IMG/VR virus record: IMGVR_UViG_3300003789_000009
Coordinates: 1 to 24,440 of that record
Length of the DNA: 24,440 bases
Strand: one strand, 5' to 3'
Source of the DNA: a virus
In this document: in pieces, positions 21,621-24,440 of the stretch
How the letters are laid out: every line of letters starts with the position of its first letter
Numbering within the stretch: position 1 is the first letter of the stretch
Made by a program: the position numbers and the translations under genes
Notes under the pieces: model-generated
What the model was told of the DNA's origin: nothing
Database searches by the model: none
The model's input: the letters and a program-made list of their open reading frames with translations, nothing else

Positions 21621-21806
21621 ATGATGTTAGTCAAATATTTTATTGAAGGATCAGAAGTAGATTATTCGGATTGTCTTGAATACTTTATTTTGTATAGTGG
21701 GTTTTCAAAAGAAGATGCAAAAAATGTCTTTGATGAAAACAACAATCCTGATAGTTGCGAATACCTTAGTCAAGAATGTCCAGAAGTAGAAGTAATTTAC
21801 GAATAA
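21621..21806 (+). CDS. Small acidic protein of plus cassette (61 aa)
   Basis: This 61-residue acidic protein (MMLVKYFIEGSEVDYSDCLE; YFILYSGFSKEDAKNVFDEN; NNPDSCEYLSQECPEVEVIY) follows the shared leader AACGAAAGGAACT. Two consecutive ATG codons allow either start. Its strong negative charge and small size would suit a DNA-mimic or binding partner protein; that is only a guess from composition. Confidence 0.72.
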   Translation: MMLVKYFIEGSEVDYSDCLEYFILYSGFSKEDAKNVFDENNNPDSCEYLSQECPEVEVIYE

Positions 21807-21820
21807 TCACGAAAGGAAAT

Positions 21821-22015
21821 ATGATGGGAACTTATTACCAAGATTTGAAAAAGAATAATCCTAAGAAGTATGCTGATTTATGCATCGCTGGCAACTCTGA
21901 TAAGTTTGCTTTAAAGATGATGATCAAAGCCTTGTCAATCCTTCCGATGCTTAACACTCCAGAGGATGAGTTGCGGTTGGTAGCAGCAAAGCGGTTGTTA
22001 AGAAATAAATATTAA
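21821..22015 (+). CDS. Small protein of plus cassette (64 aa)
   Basis: The start is set at ATG 21821 behind CACGAAAGGAAAT; a longer frame starting at 21776 lies inside the preceding gene. The 64-residue product (MMGTYYQDLKKNNPKKYADL; CIAGNSDKFALKMMIKALSI; LPMLNTPEDELRLVAAKRLL) is basic and helical. It is third from last in this set of tandem short genes, each with the same leader. No family recognised. Confidence 0.75.
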   Translation: MMGTYYQDLKKNNPKKYADLCIAGNSDKFALKMMIKALSILPMLNTPEDELRLVAAKRLLRNKY

Positions 22016-22029
22016 TTACGAAAGGAAAT

Positions 22030-22287
22030 ATGATGGATACTTTATTGGCACTTCAAAATTCTGACATCAAGGTAAATGTTTTTATTAGCGATGAAAATGG
22101 TGGGAAAGCAAAATTAAATCGCAAACCTTTATCTGTGGAAGATGGCATTAGTAGATTGAGAAAACAAATTTATATCTCTAAAGATGAAATGAATAAAGCA
22201 CAGAAATTTTTATACTCTGGCATTTCTCAATATACTTTTGTTGGTGAAAATATGATGGTTGGAGATATATTTTTAATTTCCAAGTAA
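22030..22287 (+). CDS. Last small protein of plus cassette (85 aa)
   Basis: This 85-residue protein (MMDTLLALQNSDIKVNVFIS; DENGGKAKLNRKPLSVEDGI; SRLRKQIYISKDEMNKAQKF) starts behind TTACGAAAGGAAATATG. Its 3' end overlaps the end of the convergent kinase gene by 15 bases, and no hairpin terminator lies between them. Its position facing the kinase makes it a conceivable antitoxin or partner, but nothing in its sequence shows that. Family not recognised. Confidence 0.72.
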   Translation: MMDTLLALQNSDIKVNVFISDENGGKAKLNRKPLSVEDGISRLRKQIYISKDEMNKAQKFLYSGISQYTFVGENMMVGDIFLISK

Positions 22288-23445
22288 TAGTTTAAGTCGC
22301 TTCTCTGGGTCTGGAATGAGGTTGCCCTCTTTGTCTTTGATTAAGTTATTCTTAACCAAATGTTCAGCATGGGCAACTAATTTTTTACGAATGCCTTCTC
22401 TGTCGCTGTAAGTTGGAACATCAGCTAGAGATCCTTCTGCCAAATCGGGTGGATCTCCTGTGTTGTTGACAACAGTAATTTTGACACGATCATTATTCTT
22501 ATAATGCTCTGCCAACTTGCGAATGTTTTCGGATGCAGCGAAGTGCGCCTCAATCTGGGTATCGAGCTTAACAGTTCGACTGCGCTTCATATTGAGTAAT
22601 ACTGCTAACTCTAATGGGGCATTGGTATAAACAATATCAATCTTTCCGTCTTGAGCTTGTAGAGCTTCATCAATCTTTTTGGTTGATTTATCGAAGTTGC
22701 CCAGAACGGAATCGAAAGTTAACGGATCTTCTTCAGCACCAATGATTGCTTTAGCCAACTCACCAGCTTCAGATTTACCAGAGCCAGAGCCACCAGCGGT
22801 AAACAGAACTGGAGAAGTATCACCTCTTTCTTTTTTCTCTTTGAGTGCTTGATTCCAAATTACTTTAGACAAGTAGGAGCTAGGCTCATGAACCGCAGCA
22901 GCCAACGAAAAATCTTTGTCGAAGTTTGGATCTAGTCGCTTGACATCATCTGGATCAATTTTGTTTTTAAATTTAGCTTTATAGTCAGCGATCAACTTTG
23001 GAGTATTTTTTAGGATCTCCGTATAAAAGCCATTCTCTACGGCTCTTTGTGCTTCATTTAAATTAGGCGAATGTTCAAATCCGTTATGGTCAATATAGCC
23101 ACCATTTTTTAATTCTTTGGCAGGTTTTAAAGATCTCGTTATTTCCTTGCTTTTTTCTATTTGAGCAATGATTTTCTTCTGTCGAGGTGATCCGGGTATT
23201 TCTTTGAATGCTTTGCCATACAACTTCATGGTTTCTAGGCTTGGCTTATCGCCTTCAGTTGTTTCTGATGATCCACCACTTCCACCACCTGCCGATGTAA
23301 ATTTGCCATCCTCATCCCTTGGATGCTCCGACTCTTTGAAATCATCATTGATGAACATATATTCGTCAGAACGAATCAAAGCTACCGCTAATCTAGCGGA
23401 TGGTACATTAATAAAACGACCAGTTGATTTATTCAGTAGCCTCAT
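22273..23445 (-). CDS. Zeta-toxin-like P-loop kinase with phage head N-terminus
   Basis: This 390-residue protein starts 8 bases after the portal stop. Residues 1-50 include 'ESEHPRDEDGKFTSAGG' (HPRD at 41-44), a motif I recall from N-terminal parts of phage head/MuF-type proteins, followed by a Gly/Ser linker. Residues about 125-205 are helical ('LAAAVHEPSSYLSKVIWNQALK'). Then 'VLFTAGGSGSGKSEAGELAK' is the Walker A site (218-225), followed by 'DSVLGNFDKSTKKIDEAL', 'IDIVYTNAPLELAVLLNMKRSRTVKLD' and 'IEAHFAASENIRKLAEHY', which match the zeta-toxin/kinase layout. Zeta enzymes phosphorylate UDP-GlcNAc and poison cell-wall synthesis; other relatives modify other substrates. No obvious antitoxin lies alongside. 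Delivery with the virion is an inference from position. Confidence 0.75.
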   Translation of the reverse strand: MRLLNKSTGRFINVPSARLAVALIRSDEYMFINDDFKESEHPRDEDGKFTSAGGGSGGSSETTEGDKPSLETMKLYGKAFKEIPGSPRQKKIIAQIEKSKEITRSLKPAKELKNGGYIDHNGFEHSPNLNEAQRAVENGFYTEILKNTPKLIADYKAKFKNKIDPDDVKRLDPNFDKDFSLAAAVHEPSSYLSKVIWNQALKEKKERGDTSPVLFTAGGSGSGKSEAGELAKAIIGAEEDPLTFDSVLGNFDKSTKKIDEALQAQDGKIDIVYTNAPLELAVLLNMKRSRTVKLDTQIEAHFAASENIRKLAEHYKNNDRVKITVVNNTGDPPDLAEGSLADVPTYSDREGIRKKLVAHAEHLVKNNLIKDKEGNLIPDPEKRLKLLLGN

Positions 23446-23453
23446 CTTGACCC

Positions 23454-24440
23454 TTACATCCGAGTAGGAGAGGGTTCTTTTTGAGGTTCAATAGTTCCCT
23501 CAGGTGGTTCAAACTCAGCGATGGCATCTGCATCCATTTGTAGGGTGCTTTGGAACATATCTGGCATTTCATTAAGATTGTCTTGCGCCCATTGAATTGC
23601 AACTGCTCTATTGGCAGGATCAACGACTGGCAGAATGGTTCGCAAGATTTCGGTAATGCCTCTAAGTTTTGTTTCTTCAACTTTTACCTTTTCAGACTCA
23701 GGTTCTTCCATGAGAGATTCCCATGTAGGTTTAAATGAGTTTTTCCAACTATAGAACGCTTGCTCATAGCTCATAGAACCATAAATATCTGGGTATTTAT
23801 TCTGAATGCCGGCATAAAGCTCTTTATTCCATGCCCGATGCATAACAATTTTGTCAAAGTATTCAAACAATGTACGCATATCTTCACGAATGCCATCAAT
23901 GTATTGCACAATGGCTTTGGCATCTTCCGAACCTTCGCCAAATCCTTGTGTAAAGGCTTCATCTTTCAGAAGTAATGCAGGGACATCAGAAGCAGCAGCG
24001 ATATTAGCAATGATGTTATCTCTTGCGGTTGTCATCGCTGTATGTGTATTGGTTAGATTCAAGGCTTCGATGGATTCGTCAATATCAATGGATAGGACAT
24101 TTCCTGTCGTGCCTTCTTGCAAGTAGGTGCGCTTAATTCCCGCAGCTTGTTGCATTAAACGATTAACAATTGATCCTGATGGTTTCTGTTTGCTGATTAA
24201 TAGACCAGCTTTGAAAGTTACCAAGTCATCGGTCACCATAGACTGAATGAAAGATTTCAGAGGATAGACAGCCCTCTGGAAAACAGACCGCCCGGTATAA
24301 CCGAATGCCGAGGACTGAAAAGATAGGTAAATAGGTGTGCCATTAAATACCACGACAGACCGACTAGGATGATAAGGCTGACCAGCAGCAGTAGTATAAG
24401 CAAGAGGTTTCTGGAAGTCAGGCGCATTGGGGTTCTGGTT
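23454..24440 (-). CDS. Portal protein (DUF1073-like), N-terminus outside window
   Basis: The frame is open to the right edge (the edge codons read NQNPNAPDFQKPLAYTTAAG), so the gene is cut there; the apparent GTG start at 24353 is internal. The C-terminal 328 residues include 'FQRAVYPLKSFIQSMVTDD', 'IDESIEALNLTNTHTAMTTARDNIIANIAAASDVPALLL', 'GFGEGSEDAKAIVQYIDGIREDMRTLFEYFDKIVMHRAW' and 'SPTRM' at the end. This is the DUF1073 portal family, forming the dodecameric DNA entry channel at the capsid vertex. The kinase gene follows 8 bases later. Confidence 0.88.
   Translation of the reverse strand, partial: NQNPNAPDFQKPLAYTTAAGQPYHPSRSVVVFNGTPIYLSFQSSAFGYTGRSVFQRAVYPLKSFIQSMVTDDLVTFKAGLLISKQKPSGSIVNRLMQQAAGIKRTYLQEGTTGNVLSIDIDESIEALNLTNTHTAMTTARDNIIANIAAASDVPALLLKDEAFTQGFGEGSEDAKAIVQYIDGIREDMRTLFEYFDKIVMHRAWNKELYAGIQNKYPDIYGSMSYEQAFYSWKNSFKPTWESLMEEPESEKVKVEETKLRGITEILRTILPVVDPANRAVAIQWAQDNLNEMPDMFQSTLQMDADAIAEFEPPEGTIEPQKEPSPTRM

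Noticed and set aside
24351-24353. GTG as the portal start
   Set aside because: The frame is open to the window edge with portal-like sequence before it, so this is an internal valine codon.
1-24440. tRNA genes, integrase, attachment sites or insertion sequences
   Set aside because: Looked for cloverleaf-like segments, transposase motifs and flanking direct repeats; none were convincing in either strand.

Overview
The window is part of a tailed bacteriophage genome, or a prophage of the same type, with a contractile tail (myovirus morphology). It has a tail sheath, tail tube, gp138-like spike, gp25/W-like wedge and baseplate J-like protein. No integrase, host gene, tRNA or rRNA gene is visible. 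The DNA is AT-rich and ribosome sites are strong AGGA-type. The spike and the M15 peptidase domain on the tape measure suggest a Gram-negative host. A freshwater betaproteobacterium is possible, but that is only an impression.

Layout, reading the minus strand from the right edge in the direction of transcription: portal (5' end outside the window); a zeta-toxin-like P-loop kinase; then, interrupting the head genes, an island of small early-type genes (about 18.5-22.3 kb). The head module resumes with a MuF-like protein, an 874-residue fusion (Nudix + DUF2213 prohead protease + acidic scaffold), a probable decoration protein and the major capsid protein, ending in a clear Rho-independent terminator (13341-13362). 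The neck and tail module follows: a small AT-hook protein behind a structured leader, connector and neck proteins, sheath, tube, tail assembly chaperone with a probable -1 frameshift, short tape measure, baseplate hub, plug, spike, wedge, J and I proteins, two tail-fibre proteins, and the first 27 codons of another tail gene cut by the left edge. Most late genes overlap by 1-4 bases (ATGA, TAATG) or lie within 20 bases, so they look translationally coupled.

The island has divergent transcription from a central control region (21051-21184). Five small genes run rightward on plus and about eight run leftward on minus. Three minus promoters and one plus promoter share the same architecture: -35 TTGCAT or TTGACA, an inverted repeat in the spacer, -10, then TGTAG exactly ten bases on from the -10. 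Nine of the small genes share the leader block CGAAAGGA. The set looks like one coordinately controlled regulon whose small proteins are mostly unrecognised. It includes a 28-residue membrane microprotein, an LPD29-like protein and an XRE-like HTH protein.

The most interesting themes are: enzymes that may travel in the virion (the zeta-like kinase behind the portal and the Nudix domain inside the scaffold/protease); the repeated promoter-operator-leader module; a candidate RNA switch in front of the tail operon; and the same small beta domain inserted in both the sheath and the baseplate J protein.
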